In this document: positions 15,183-23,899 of the stretch, in pieces
Position numbering within the stretch: position 1 is the first letter of the stretch
Layout: every line of letters starts with the position of its first letter
Origin: Candidatus Mediterraneibacter norwichensis
Lineage (GTDB): Bacteria; Bacillota; Clostridia; Lachnospirales; Lachnospiraceae
DNA length: 34,430 nucleotides
Direction of reading: 5' to 3'
NCBI GenBank assembly: GCA_019112765.1
Contig: DXIU01000006.1
Location: 1-34,430, forward strand
Position numbers and translations under genes: made by a program
The notes under the pieces: model-generated
What the model saw: only the letters and a program-made list of their open reading frames with translations
Databases searched by the model: none
What the model was told of the DNA's origin: nothing

Positions 15183-16573
15183 ATTCTTCTCTCTCCTGTT
15201 CCGATATTGAGTTCCTGAACAAACAGGCCGTCCTCCTCATATGACCGTGAAGAGACGTTATCATATGACTCGACTATGCGCCGCAGACTTGCAAGACCTA
15301 TCCCTCTTCCCGGTCCTTTTGTAGAATATCCGTTCTTCCATATTTTCGAGAGGGGCACCGGTTCTTTAACCGGATTTCGAATGATAATACTTACTCCTGA
15401 TTCATCCCCACAAAACAATGCCGTCACTTTACAGTGCTTTTTATCTTCCGAGGATTCCATGGATTTCTGAAGGAAAGCTTCCGTTTCTTCCATCGCATTA
15501 TCCAGAAGAATCCCTGCTGCCCTGCACAGATCCCCCGCCGGAATATCGACCTCTGTAATGGCAGCCGGCGCTTCCAGCCGGAAAGGAATTCCCCGCTGTT
15601 CCATTTCGGATACTTTAACAGCAATCAGACCCTTCAACTCTGTTACCTGAATATTGCCGAGCTGGGAAATCTGAAATATCTTCTCCCCCATTTTCTTTTC
15701 AAAATCTCCCGTCACTTCAGAAATAAATGTCTGAACCGCCTTCAGGTCGCCCTCATCAGCCTGAATCCGGATTCCCGCCATCCTGTTCTTAAAATCATGC
15801 CGGAAAACTCTCACATCACGCTGGACACTTTCAAGACTCTGTATATACATTTTCTGCTGCTCCAGACTGGCCTGCTGCTCCTGAAGCTGTTTCTTCTGTA
15901 TGCCGCAGCGGAATGTATCGTTCAGAACCCCCATAACAAGCAGCAGAAACAGAAGGGAAATCATTGGATTGCTGTTATTCAGCACCAGGCGTTCGTTTGC
16001 AATCTCAACACTCAGTATTTTCAGAACCGGCAGCAGAATAATAACCGCTTTCCAGAGATAATTTTTTCTGTCCGCTGAAAGGAAACCGTTATATACTTCA
16101 TGGAGCCGGAGCTTTAATATAATACCGGATACAATTATTCCGAGAAGCAGAATTTCTGCTATGGAGCTCACCATGTACATCATCAGCTCACCGGGAATAC
16201 TCAGATCAAAATTTCCCCGGATAAAAAAGCCTCCTAGTTCCTCCAGCGTGCCGTACAAAAATACTGTCATTGCCCCGGTAAGCAAAGACTTTTCCCAGCA
16301 CAGCCGGTATGCGGTATGCAGAACGAGGGTCCATCCCGCACTCTCGAGAAAACTGACTATCACTACAAAGAACACATTGCCGAACAGGTTTTTCATAAAA
16401 AATACTGAAGAAGGCAAAACGATAATCAGACAGTATGGTATAAACATCAGGCCTGCCATTTTCAGCGAAGGTTTCTGCTTTATCAGAGCATATGTTAGAA
16501 TAATACAGCAGATATATTCCGATAAAACAAGTGGAATATTCAGTAAAAAGACAATTGCATAGGTATATTCCAT
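15179..16573 (-). CDS. GHKL-type sensor histidine kinase (AgrC-like)
   Basis: 464 residues. About six membrane helices fill residues 1-220, followed by a coiled stretch ('KKQLQEQQASLEQQKMYIQ'), the phosphoacceptor region 'VFRHDFKNRM' and a GHKL ATPase domain with N-box 'LLDNAMEETEA' and G-box 'GPGRGIGLASLRRIVE'. The track starts at 16588 with a TTG; GGAG lies 9 bases before the ATG at 16573 (MEYTYAIVF), which I prefer. Together with the LytTR regulator it forms a peptide- or stress-sensing two-component system of the Agr/Vir class. It lies directly downstream of the heme locus but has its own promoter. Confidence 0.92.
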   Translation of the reverse strand: MEYTYAIVFLLNIPLVLSEYICCIILTYALIKQKPSLKMAGLMFIPYCLIIVLPSSVFFMKNLFGNVFFVVIVSFLESAGWTLVLHTAYRLCWEKSLLTGAMTVFLYGTLEELGGFFIRGNFDLSIPGELMMYMVSSIAEILLLGIIVSGIILKLRLHEVYNGFLSADRKNYLWKAVIILLPVLKILSVEIANERLVLNNSNPMISLLFLLLVMGVLNDTFRCGIQKKQLQEQQASLEQQKMYIQSLESVQRDVRVFRHDFKNRMAGIRIQADEGDLKAVQTFISEVTGDFEKKMGEKIFQISQLGNIQVTELKGLIAVKVSEMEQRGIPFRLEAPAAITEVDIPAGDLCRAAGILLDNAMEETEAFLQKSMESSEDKKHCKVTALFCGDESGVSIIIRNPVKEPVPLSKIWKNGYSTKGPGRGIGLASLRRIVESYDNVSSRSYEEDGLFVQELNIGTGERRI

Positions 16574-16645
16574 GTCCATAATCTCCAAACAATAAATATA
16601 AAAAGTAGTTTTATCAAATCATTCATGGTCTGTAAAGCCTTGTTT

Positions 16646-16674
16646 ATTATACCGTATCCAAATCCCTCTGAAAA
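16646..16674 (-). promoter_or_regulatory. Probable promoter of the kinase/regulator operon
   Basis: Minus strand TATAAT (16646-16651) with TTTTCA (16669-16674) 17 bases upstream. The -10 is consensus; the -35 is weak. Confidence 0.55.
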
Positions 16675-16683
16675 GATATTTAT

Positions 16684-16721
16684 AAAGCTCCGGAAGACAG
16701 TATAATCCTCCGGAGCTTTTT
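16684..16721 (-). terminator. Hairpin terminator at the end of the heme locus
   Basis: AAAGCTCCGGA (16684-16694) and TCCGGAGCTTT (16709-16719) form an 11-bp stem with a 14-base loop. The T-run is strong on the plus strand (TTTTT) and weaker on the minus strand. It lies about 50 bases after the last ABC gene, so it most likely ends the minus-strand operon and may work in both directions. Confidence 0.75.
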
Positions 16722-16772
16722 CCTTTCCTATAACTTATCAGTTTATTTCCGCCTGCTTTCCTCCTTTATGTC

Positions 16773-18551
16773 CTACGACACTCTCCCGCTGTCCATCTCA
16801 TACACCACATCCGCCAGGTTCATGGTAGATTTTCTGTGTGACACCAGCAGCACGGTCTTATCTCCCTTTCCCTCTTTCAGAGATTTCAGGATAATCCCTT
16901 CATTCAGGGAATCCAGATTGCTGGTAGGTTCATCCAGAAGAATAAAGGGCGCGTCGTGGAGGAAGGCGCGGGCGATTCCGATCCGCTGCTTCTCGCCGCC
17001 GGAAAGCGTATCTCCCAGCTCGCCGACTTCCGTATCATACCCATCCGGAAGTGTCATAATAAAGTCATGGATGGACGCCTTCTTTGCCGCCTCCATAATC
17101 TCCTCTCTGGACGCCCCCGGTTTTCCGACAGCGATATTATTTGCAATGGAATCGTGGAACAGGCAGGTCTCCTGGGTTACATAGGATTCCATTTCCCGCA
17201 GATCGGAGGTATTGATTCCCCGCACGTCTCTTCCCGAGATCAGGATCTGTCCGCCCTGCACGTCCCAGAACCGCATGAGAAGTTTCAGAAGGGTGGACTT
17301 GCCGGAGCCGCTGGCGCCGTGGATGCCGACAACCTTTCCCTTCGGTATTTTTATGGAATAATCTTTCAGAATCTGTTCCTCTTCATATGCGAAATCAACA
17401 TTGTCCGCCGCCGCGTCGGTAAAGGAAACACTGCCTGCTCCTATCACTTCCTCTACCTGAGGCTCCTCTTCCAGAATGGACAGCACGCGTTCGCCGCTGG
17501 CCAGGGTCTGGTTCAGATTATTGGACAGACTGGCAAGAGCAGTCACCGGGCCGAAGGAACCCATCATGGCGATGGTTCCCACAAGCATCCCTGTAAGATC
17601 TACCCTGCCCGTCTGCTTCAGTCCGATCATCAGAAAGAGCATGGCAAAGGAGAACAGCAGGATCACCAGATTCGTCACAGATCTCTGGGAAGCTTCCAGC
17701 CGGTTCAGACTTTTCTGCATCTCGCCCAGCTGACCGGACCGCTCCCTCATCTCTTTTCTTCTTTTCTCCCCCTGGCGGTACTGAATTGTCTCGTCCAGTC
17801 CCCGCAGGGAATCAAGAATAAAACTGTTCAGTTCCCCGAACGCATTCCGGAATTCCATCCCCCGGTCTCCTCCCCTGCTTCCGAAAAACAGCGGGATTAC
17901 CGCGCCTACTGCCGCATATCCTGCCAGAGCAAGGACTCCTGCCGCCACAGAGAACTGTCCGATAAACAGAACCATCACAAGAGAGGTCAGCACTGCAATG
18001 GCAATCGGTGAAATCGTATGGGCGTAGAAAACTTCCAGCAGTTCAATATCTGAAGTAATCACTGAGATCAGATTGCCCTTGTCCCGGCCTTCCAGCTTTG
18101 CCGGGCACAGCTTCCGCAGCGCCGCGAACACTTTATGCCGGATAATCGCCAGCAGTTTGAACGCTATAAAATGATTGCAGTACTGTTCCCCGTAATGAAG
18201 GATTCCCCGCATTACAGCCATTACAATCAGAGCGGCAAACAATGTCCGGGGCTGTGCGCCCAGCAGGATTCCCGCCTCAGCCGCGTCAAACTGCAGACCA
18301 AGGGCTTCCATAACCGGATCCAGCAGAATATGCATCAGACCGTATCCCGCCGCAATAGTAAGGAAAATTGCGCACAGATATCCGAGAGTTCCCAGGATAA
18401 TTGCCAGGAGAATCACCGGAAGCAGGGGTCTGACCAGCCCGATCAGCTGTCCCATAATACGGATGCCGCTTCTTCTCTTATGAGAGCTTCTTTCCGCGGA
18501 CTGTCCCGTTCTCTTCTCTGTCCGCTGTGCTGCCGTCATTGCGCTGCTCAT
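16773..18551 (-). CDS. ABC transporter, fused permease/ATPase (CydC-like half)
   Basis: 592 residues, preceded by a basic N-terminal tail of about 28 residues. A six-helix membrane domain (about 30-330) is followed by an ATPase domain (about 355-590) with Walker A GASGSGKST, signature LSGGEKQR, Walker B FILLDEPTS and 'LVSHRKS'. It overlaps the upstream subunit gene by 4 bases, forming a heterodimer. The general layout resembles CydDC-type exporters, which bind heme and export thiols in other bacteria. Placement as the end of a heme uptake operon suggests heme or heme-precursor traffic. The assignment as CydC-like is from architecture and context only. Confidence 0.88.
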   Translation of the reverse strand: MSSAMTAAQRTEKRTGQSAERSSHKRRSGIRIMGQLIGLVRPLLPVILLAIILGTLGYLCAIFLTIAAGYGLMHILLDPVMEALGLQFDAAEAGILLGAQPRTLFAALIVMAVMRGILHYGEQYCNHFIAFKLLAIIRHKVFAALRKLCPAKLEGRDKGNLISVITSDIELLEVFYAHTISPIAIAVLTSLVMVLFIGQFSVAAGVLALAGYAAVGAVIPLFFGSRGGDRGMEFRNAFGELNSFILDSLRGLDETIQYRQGEKRRKEMRERSGQLGEMQKSLNRLEASQRSVTNLVILLFSFAMLFLMIGLKQTGRVDLTGMLVGTIAMMGSFGPVTALASLSNNLNQTLASGERVLSILEEEPQVEEVIGAGSVSFTDAAADNVDFAYEEEQILKDYSIKIPKGKVVGIHGASGSGKSTLLKLLMRFWDVQGGQILISGRDVRGINTSDLREMESYVTQETCLFHDSIANNIAVGKPGASREEIMEAAKKASIHDFIMTLPDGYDTEVGELGDTLSGGEKQRIGIARAFLHDAPFILLDEPTSNLDSLNEGIILKSLKEGKGDKTVLLVSHRKSTMNLADVVYEMDSGRVS

Positions 18552-20284
18552 ACTGCCGCCTCCTTTCCATACTGTTCCAGTTCCATCTGAGACCGGTACA
18601 GCTTCGCGTATTCTCCATTCTGCCGGATCAGCTGGTCATGAGCGCCGCTTTCGGCCACGCATCCGTCTTTCATCATATAGATCCGGTCGGACTTCACCAC
18701 ATTTGCCAGACGATGGGAAATCAGAAGTATTGTCTTTGTCTCTGCCAGCTGATGAATCACATCCATGATCATCTCTTCGCTCTCTGCATCAATATTGGAT
18801 GTGGCCTCGTCAAAAATATAGACCGGCGTATCGTGCAGCAGCGCCCGGGCAATGGCAAGCCTCTGGCACTGTCCGCCGGAGAAGTTGCTCCCTTTCTCCA
18901 GAATGGGCGTCTGCAGGCCCTGCTGGGACCGGAGAAATCCCCACAGATTTACTTTCATAAGCGCCTCTTTCATCTCCTCTTCCGAGGCGTCCGGACTGCC
19001 CATCCGCAGATTGTCCTCCACCGTTCCTTTGAACAGATAGCTGTTGTGGCTGACCAGGGTGATCTGATCCATCAGACTCTCCTCCTGAATATCCGAAAGC
19101 TCTTTCCCTTCTATTGTCACGCTTCCCGAATACCCCTGATTTCTGCCCATAAGTATTGCGGCAGCCGTGCTTTTGCCGCAGCCGGAAGCACCGACGATGG
19201 AAGTGAAACTTCCTGCCGGGAACTCCATATCAACACCTTTTAATATCTCCCGGTCTGCCTCATAGGAAAAATGTACTCCGGAAAACTCGATATCCATCTC
19301 CATGCCGTCCAGCCATTCGGATTTCGGCTCCGGTTCCGGCAGATCCAGCAGAGCAAAGATTTTATCGCTTGCCGCCATGCCGTTCATGGCAATATGGAAA
19401 AAGGAGCCAAGAAGACGCAGAGGAATAAAAAATTCCGCCGCCAGCAGAATCAGCATCAGCGCTCCGTGGACGCTTAAATTTCCTTTCGTAAATTCGGAAA
19501 GAGTCACAATCATTCCCACTGCGGCTCCTCCGTAGGCGATAATATCCATCACACTGGTGGAATTCAGCTGCATGGTCAGTACTTTCATGGTGATCTGCCG
19601 GAACTTCTGGGATTCCTCGTCCATCTCCTCTGCTTTTTTCTCATCTGACCGGTAAATCTTAAGGGTCGTCAGTCCCTGCAGATTCTCCAGGAAGCTGTCT
19701 CCCAGTTCTGTATAGATTCCCCAGTATTTATTCAGCAGACGTCTGGCAATTTTCTGGACCGCAACAATGGAAACAGGAATCAGAGGTACACAGATCAGCA
19801 GCACAAGACTGGCCTTCCAGTTTATAAAAGACAGCACCGCGAACAGAGTTACCGGCGCCAGCAGACTGTAAAACAGCTGAGACAGATATTTTCCAAAATA
19901 AGTTTCCAGCTGTTCCACTCCTTCCGCCGCCATCTGCACAACTTCGGAGGTGGTCACCTTCTCCCGGTACGCCGCTCCCAGACGGAGCAGTTTACTGTAA
20001 ATCCGGTCTCTCAGGATCCTCTTTACATCCACGCCGGCCCGGTAGGATGCGTAAGACGCCCGCCTGTCGCAGAAAAACCGAAGCGCCATGGCAGTCACTG
20101 CGAGCGCTCCGTAACTCACTCCCGTCTGCCGCGTCACTTCCCAAAACAGCGCCTGTTCCAGAAGGACAGACGCGCAGTAGATCATCAGAATCTGGCAGAG
20201 CAGGGCCAGCCACTGCCAGACTACCTGATATATAATATATTTTTTTGCGTGGGACAGAAGTCCCACCAGTCTTTTCTTAATCAT
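18548..20284 (-). CDS. ABC transporter, fused permease/ATPase (CydD-like half)
   Basis: 578 residues from the ATG at 20284 (MIKKRLVGLLSHAKKYI), which has AAGGGA upstream. The ORF track extends to 20428, but the extra 48 residues are polar, lack a ribosome site and precede the usual family start. The membrane domain (about 15-320) is followed by an ATPase domain with Walker A GASGCGKST, Walker B VYIFDEATS and 'LISHRLA'. The signature is 'FSGGQCQR', with a phenylalanine for the usual leucine and a cysteine before the final QR. It is coupled to the second subunit by a 4-base overlap and lies about 145 bases downstream of the DUF454 gene. Confidence 0.88.
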   Translation of the reverse strand: MIKKRLVGLLSHAKKYIIYQVVWQWLALLCQILMIYCASVLLEQALFWEVTRQTGVSYGALAVTAMALRFFCDRRASYASYRAGVDVKRILRDRIYSKLLRLGAAYREKVTTSEVVQMAAEGVEQLETYFGKYLSQLFYSLLAPVTLFAVLSFINWKASLVLLICVPLIPVSIVAVQKIARRLLNKYWGIYTELGDSFLENLQGLTTLKIYRSDEKKAEEMDEESQKFRQITMKVLTMQLNSTSVMDIIAYGGAAVGMIVTLSEFTKGNLSVHGALMLILLAAEFFIPLRLLGSFFHIAMNGMAASDKIFALLDLPEPEPKSEWLDGMEMDIEFSGVHFSYEADREILKGVDMEFPAGSFTSIVGASGCGKSTAAAILMGRNQGYSGSVTIEGKELSDIQEESLMDQITLVSHNSYLFKGTVEDNLRMGSPDASEEEMKEALMKVNLWGFLRSQQGLQTPILEKGSNFSGGQCQRLAIARALLHDTPVYIFDEATSNIDAESEEMIMDVIHQLAETKTILLISHRLANVVKSDRIYMMKDGCVAESGAHDQLIRQNGEYAKLYRSQMELEQYGKEAAV

Positions 20285-20428
20285 ACAATCCCTTCCTGCC
20301 TCTGCTTTTTCTTTTCTCTCATACTGCACACCACATGCCATATAGCCATCACCGGGTGGTACAGCAGCATCCGGGATCCGGAAAACCACATACTGTTCTT
20401 TTTTCCGCTTCTTTTCAATATTCTGCAT

Positions 20429-20818
20429 TTATCTTTCTGTTTTTACTGTTCTGACTCTTCCGAAAAAATAAATCAGATGACATACCCACACAATAGCAAT
20501 GCAGATCCGTCCCGCCGGAACTCTGCTCATCATAATAAATCCCACAGCCATTACAACGGTCACGGTTCCTACAATGCGCAGCTTCGTTCCCATTGTCATG
20601 GCTCTTTGTTTCACAAAACTGTCCAGATGTTTCTGATACAGCCCGGTTCCTGTAAACCAGTCGTGAAGCTTTCTCGAGCTTTTCGCAAAGCAGAACACAG
20701 TTGCCATATAGAAAGGCACTGTAGGCAGAATCGGCAGAACGACTCCTAAAGTGCCCAGTCCCAGACAGATAAATCCCATCACAATCCAGAAGATCCGCAG
20801 CGGATTTCTCCTGTTCAT
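20429..20818 (-). CDS. DUF454 (YbaN-family) membrane protein
   Basis: 129 residues. The N-terminal '[41 protein letters not shown]' is the hallmark of the DUF454/YbaN family, followed by two further membrane segments (about 76-95 and 97-115). It is an inner membrane protein of unknown role. Family members are often found beside heme or iron uptake genes, and here it sits between the heme importer ATPase and the CydDC-like pair. The start at 20818 uses GGAGG 10 bases upstream; an overlapping frame (20415-20825) is a shadow. Confidence 0.9.
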   Translation of the reverse strand: MNRRNPLRIFWIVMGFICLGLGTLGVVLPILPTVPFYMATVFCFAKSSRKLHDWFTGTGLYQKHLDSFVKQRAMTMGTKLRIVGTVTVVMAVGFIMMSRVPAGRICIAIVWVCHLIYFFGRVRTVKTER

Positions 20819-20859
20819 CCTTCATTAACCTCCCTTCTCTGCATCCCGGAGAACCGGCG

Positions 20860-20907
20860 GGCGGCTCCGGCAGAAATGGTATTTCTGCATTTCCCGGAGA
20901 AGCCGCC
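20860..20907. repeat. Large intergenic hairpin inside the heme operon
   Basis: Two nested inverted repeats, outer GGCGGCT (20860-20866) / AGCCGCC (20901-20907) and inner CAGAAAT (20871-20877) / ATTTCTG (20881-20887), can fold into one long stem with small interruptions. No T-run follows, so it may be an mRNA stabiliser or processing site separating importer and exporter genes. Confidence 0.5.
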
Positions 20908-20925
20908 TGCCCCCGGCTGTGTACC

Positions 20926-21714
20926 TCATACAGTCAGTACGAATTTTTCTCCTTCTACTTCTGTTACCCCAAGTGTGATTCCGTACAGTTCACGGATGCT
21001 TTCCGGCGTAATAATCTCATCCGGAGCTCCCTCCGCTGCCACATGTCCGTCTTTCAGACCGATAATCCTGTCTGAATAGTGGATAGCCTGATTCATATCA
21101 TGGAGTACCATAATAATCGTAATCCCGTATTCCCTGTTCAGCTTCTGCACCAGCTTCAGGATCTCGATCTGATATCGGATATCCAGATACGTGGTCGGTT
21201 CATCCAGAAACAGAATCTTTGTATTCTGGGCAAGCGCCATGGCGATCCAGACTCTCTGCCGCTGGCCGCCGGAAAGACGGCTGATCTCCCGGTCCCTGTA
21301 TTTTTCTGTATTGGTTACTTCCATTGCCCACCGGATCTGTCTCTCATCCGCTTCACTGCGGCCCTGCATCAGTTTCATATAAGGAGTTCTGCCGAAGGAT
21401 ACCAGACGCTCTGCCGTGATGTCGTCCGCCGAAGAGTTGTACTGGTGCACAATAGATACTTTTCTCGCAAATTCTTTCAGCGCAAGATTCTGAATATTCT
21501 TCCCCCGCAGGAAAATATTTCCTTTTCCCGGATAAAGATTCCGGGTCATCAGATTAAACAGCGTGGATTTCCCGCATCCGTTTGCCCCCATGATCGTCGT
21601 AATCTTTCCTTCCTCTATCTGAAAAGAAGTATCCTTAAGCACCCAATTCTTTCCATAGGAAAAGGACAGATTCCGCACTTCCATGGCAGGCTTCTTATTT
21701 CCTTCATGCTGCAT
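20926..21714 (-). CDS. Heme/iron ABC importer ATP-binding protein (FecE family)
   Basis: 262 residues, with Walker A GANGCGKST, signature LSGGQRQR, Walker B ILFLDEPTTYLD and switch 'MVLHDMNQA'. The 'LDEPTTYLDIRYQIEIL' stretch and length are typical for ATPases of metal-siderophore, cobalamin and heme importers. It overlaps the permease gene by 11 bases, so it pairs with that permease and the IsdE-like lipoprotein as a complete importer. The start at 21714 (MQHEGNKK) could be replaced by a later methionine at residue 11 (MEVRNLSF). Confidence 0.93.
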   Translation of the reverse strand: MQHEGNKKPAMEVRNLSFSYGKNWVLKDTSFQIEEGKITTIMGANGCGKSTLFNLMTRNLYPGKGNIFLRGKNIQNLALKEFARKVSIVHQYNSSADDITAERLVSFGRTPYMKLMQGRSEADERQIRWAMEVTNTEKYRDREISRLSGGQRQRVWIAMALAQNTKILFLDEPTTYLDIRYQIEILKLVQKLNREYGITIIMVLHDMNQAIHYSDRIIGLKDGHVAAEGAPDEIITPESIRELYGITLGVTEVEGEKFVLTV

Positions 21715-22759
21715 ACTTCTTTGACCTCCTTAACAGAATAATAAAGAACGGGCCTCCGATCACACTCATAATAATTAAGGCAGACACTTCGTAGGGCGCC
21801 GCCACCGTTCTGCCGATGGTATCTGCCAGCAGAAATGTAAAGGCGCCCGCCAGCATGGAAAAGGGTACCAGCGCCCGGTGGTCGCTTCCCACAAGAATTC
21901 TTCCGATATGAGGCACGATCAGTCCCAGAAAACTGATGGCTCCCGCCACCGCTGTAGAAATACTGGCCAGCAGTACTGCAATCAGAGAAATCAGGATGCG
22001 CATCAGATTCACATTGACCCCCAGTCCTCTTGCCGTTTTATCCTCCAGAGACATCAGGTTGCATATTTTTGAAAAAAGAACTGCAAGAATCAGTCCCACG
22101 ATTACATAAGGCAGAAGTGTCTGCACGTCCTCCCATGTCTTCTGGGTAATATTTCCCTCAACAATAGACGCCACCCCGGAAGAATTTCCTCCGGTCATGG
22201 AGTTCAGGGCGTCCGAAAGGCCCGTAAACATGGCGTTCACCGCTACACCTGTCAGAATAATACGCAGGGGACTTAATCCGCCTTTCCAGGACAGGCTGTA
22301 TACAAGAAAGAAGGCCAGAATTCCTCCCGCGAACGCGAACAGAGGCGTGAAAAAATAAAGAGACGGCAGAAAAGCCGTAACCAGCACCGCCACAAAACTG
22401 GCGCCGCCTGAAATTCCGATAATTCCCGGGTCTGCCAGAGGATTTTTCAGCACTGCCTGAAACAGCACGCCGGAAACAGCCACCGCCGCCCCCGCGAACA
22501 GGGAAATGACGATCCGCGGGAACCGGAGATCATAGATTGCCGCCACATTTTCCATTCGCTCAATGAACAGTCCCCGGAACAGTTCTCCCGGCGAAACCTG
22601 AAGACTTCCTATATTGACGGAAGCAAAGATCAGAACCGCCAGAAGCGCCGCCATGATCAGAAAGGACAGGACCGCCCTGGCGTGCTTTCTTTTCTTCCGG
22701 ATCTGATCCTGTCTGCAGGGCTCATCTCTTCCCTGCAGGCTTTCTCTTTCTTCCTTCAT
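21704..22759 (-). CDS. Heme/iron ABC importer permease (FecCD/BtuC family)
   Basis: 351 residues with about nine to ten membrane helices. Family marks include 'DLRFPRIVISLFAGAAVAVSG', 'QAVLKNPLADPGIIGISGGASF' and, near the end, 'GAISFLGLIVPHIGRILVG', the loop that contacts the ATPase. The basic N-terminal 30 residues are cytoplasmic. The start has AAGGAGGG at 7 bases. It is 12 bases downstream of the substrate-binding lipoprotein gene, and all three importer genes are tightly packed in one operon. Confidence 0.94.
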   Translation of the reverse strand: MKEERESLQGRDEPCRQDQIRKKRKHARAVLSFLIMAALLAVLIFASVNIGSLQVSPGELFRGLFIERMENVAAIYDLRFPRIVISLFAGAAVAVSGVLFQAVLKNPLADPGIIGISGGASFVAVLVTAFLPSLYFFTPLFAFAGGILAFFLVYSLSWKGGLSPLRIILTGVAVNAMFTGLSDALNSMTGGNSSGVASIVEGNITQKTWEDVQTLLPYVIVGLILAVLFSKICNLMSLEDKTARGLGVNVNLMRILISLIAVLLASISTAVAGAISFLGLIVPHIGRILVGSDHRALVPFSMLAGAFTFLLADTIGRTVAAPYEVSALIIMSVIGGPFFIILLRRSKKYAA

Positions 22760-22771
22760 GGTTTTCCCTCC

Positions 22772-23899
22772 TTACTTTGTAATCTCCTGCAGCGTTTCTT
22801 CGTCAATCTTTTCCGAGGCCTCGCTGTCTTCTGCCGCTTTCGCCGCATTCTCGCTGTTCTTCTGTGCCTGGGCCGCGTCTTCCTCTGTTTCCGGATAAAG
22901 CATGGGCTGCAGCTCCTCCAGAGCCTCCGGATAATTGAAATTGGCGCTCATGCCGAACAGCTCATAGGTCAGGTCATAAACCCTCCCCTCCTGCACCGCT
23001 GTGAAATGCTGCCAGATGTCGCTGGTCTGAAACTCTTCATCGAACATTTCGATTACCTGATCCGGGAGAGCATGGGCTGCCCGGAGGATCACATCCGGTT
23101 CTTTTGACTGCATATCTTCTGTATTGACAGTCAGGAACTCCTGGTCCGTTCCTGCATAAACATTCTCTCCGCCGGCCAGCTCCACAAGACTTCCTACATA
23201 GGAATTTTCCGTAGCAATGATATAGCTTCCGGGCAGTCCCATAAGAATCAGCACTTTCGGACTTTCCTTTCCTTCATTCCGGGTACTGTAGTCCTCATAA
23301 AATTCCGTGAACTCATCTGCCATTTCCCGGGCCTGCTCCTCCCGTCCGAAGATTTCTCCCAGTTCCTGAATGGAACGGTACATGCCGGGAACACTTCTTA
23401 AATTCAGAAACGCCCAGTCTGTATCAATGGCCTCATATTTGGGCTGAAGATCGGACTGCAGACTTGCCGGACTCAGGATCCAGTCCGGATCAAGAGACGC
23501 CACGACCTCCATATCCGGGCTCATGGAAGTACCCACTTCTTCCACTTCCGCATACCGCTCCGGCAGATTGGAAATGGAGCTGGAGCACACACCCACCAGA
23601 TCCAGTTCCAGTCGGTCACAGATCTCTGCGGTTGCCGGTGACGTAGCGATAATCCGGGGATCTCCCTCCATAGCGGCCACCTTCGCCTTTGCCGCCTCTA
23701 CCGCCGCTTTTTCCTCCGGATCCGTAATCTCCAGAAGCGTCTGCGCACTTTCCGCCGGATTCCCGGAACCGTCCCCGGTCTGCCCGGAAGCGCCTCCGCT
23801 CTGATCCACACATCCCGCAAGGAGACCGCAGGCCAGAGCCGTGCACGCCAGGGCTTTGCAGATTCTGTTTTTTTCTTCTGTAATCCTAATCTTCATCAT
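22772..23899 (-). CDS. isdE: Heme-binding lipoprotein of the IsdE/HtsA type
   Basis: 375 residues from the ATG at 23899, chosen because GGAGG lies 8 bases upstream; the track start at 23905 is only 2 bases from it. A lipoprotein signal ends at 'CGLLAGC', so the mature protein is lipid-anchored. The bilobed cobalamin/Fe3+-type fold follows. Two stretches match the heme ligand regions of IsdE/HtsA as I recall them: 'VGTSMSPDMEVVASLDPD' for the axial methionine and 'ILRAAHALPDQ' for the histidine. The gene overlaps the 3' end of shp, as expected for direct heme hand-over. A charged glutamate/alanine-rich tail of about 40 residues is unusual. Confidence 0.9.
   Translation of the reverse strand: MMKIRITEEKNRICKALACTALACGLLAGCVDQSGGASGQTGDGSGNPAESAQTLLEITDPEEKAAVEAAKAKVAAMEGDPRIIATSPATAEICDRLELDLVGVCSSSISNLPERYAEVEEVGTSMSPDMEVVASLDPDWILSPASLQSDLQPKYEAIDTDWAFLNLRSVPGMYRSIQELGEIFGREEQAREMADEFTEFYEDYSTRNEGKESPKVLILMGLPGSYIIATENSYVGSLVELAGGENVYAGTDQEFLTVNTEDMQSKEPDVILRAAHALPDQVIEMFDEEFQTSDIWQHFTAVQEGRVYDLTYELFGMSANFNYPEALEELQPMLYPETEEDAAQAQKNSENAAKAAEDSEASEKIDEETLQEITK

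Noticed and set aside
16956-18011. Long plus-strand ORF of 351 residues
   Set aside because: It lies fully antisense to the ABC subunit at 16773-18551, has histidine/glutamine-rich low-quality sequence and no family match. It is a shadow of a GC-biased gene.
20415-20825. Alternative 136-residue ORF overlapping DUF454
   Set aside because: The DUF454 family sequence is unmistakable in the other frame, and both share the same ribosome site.
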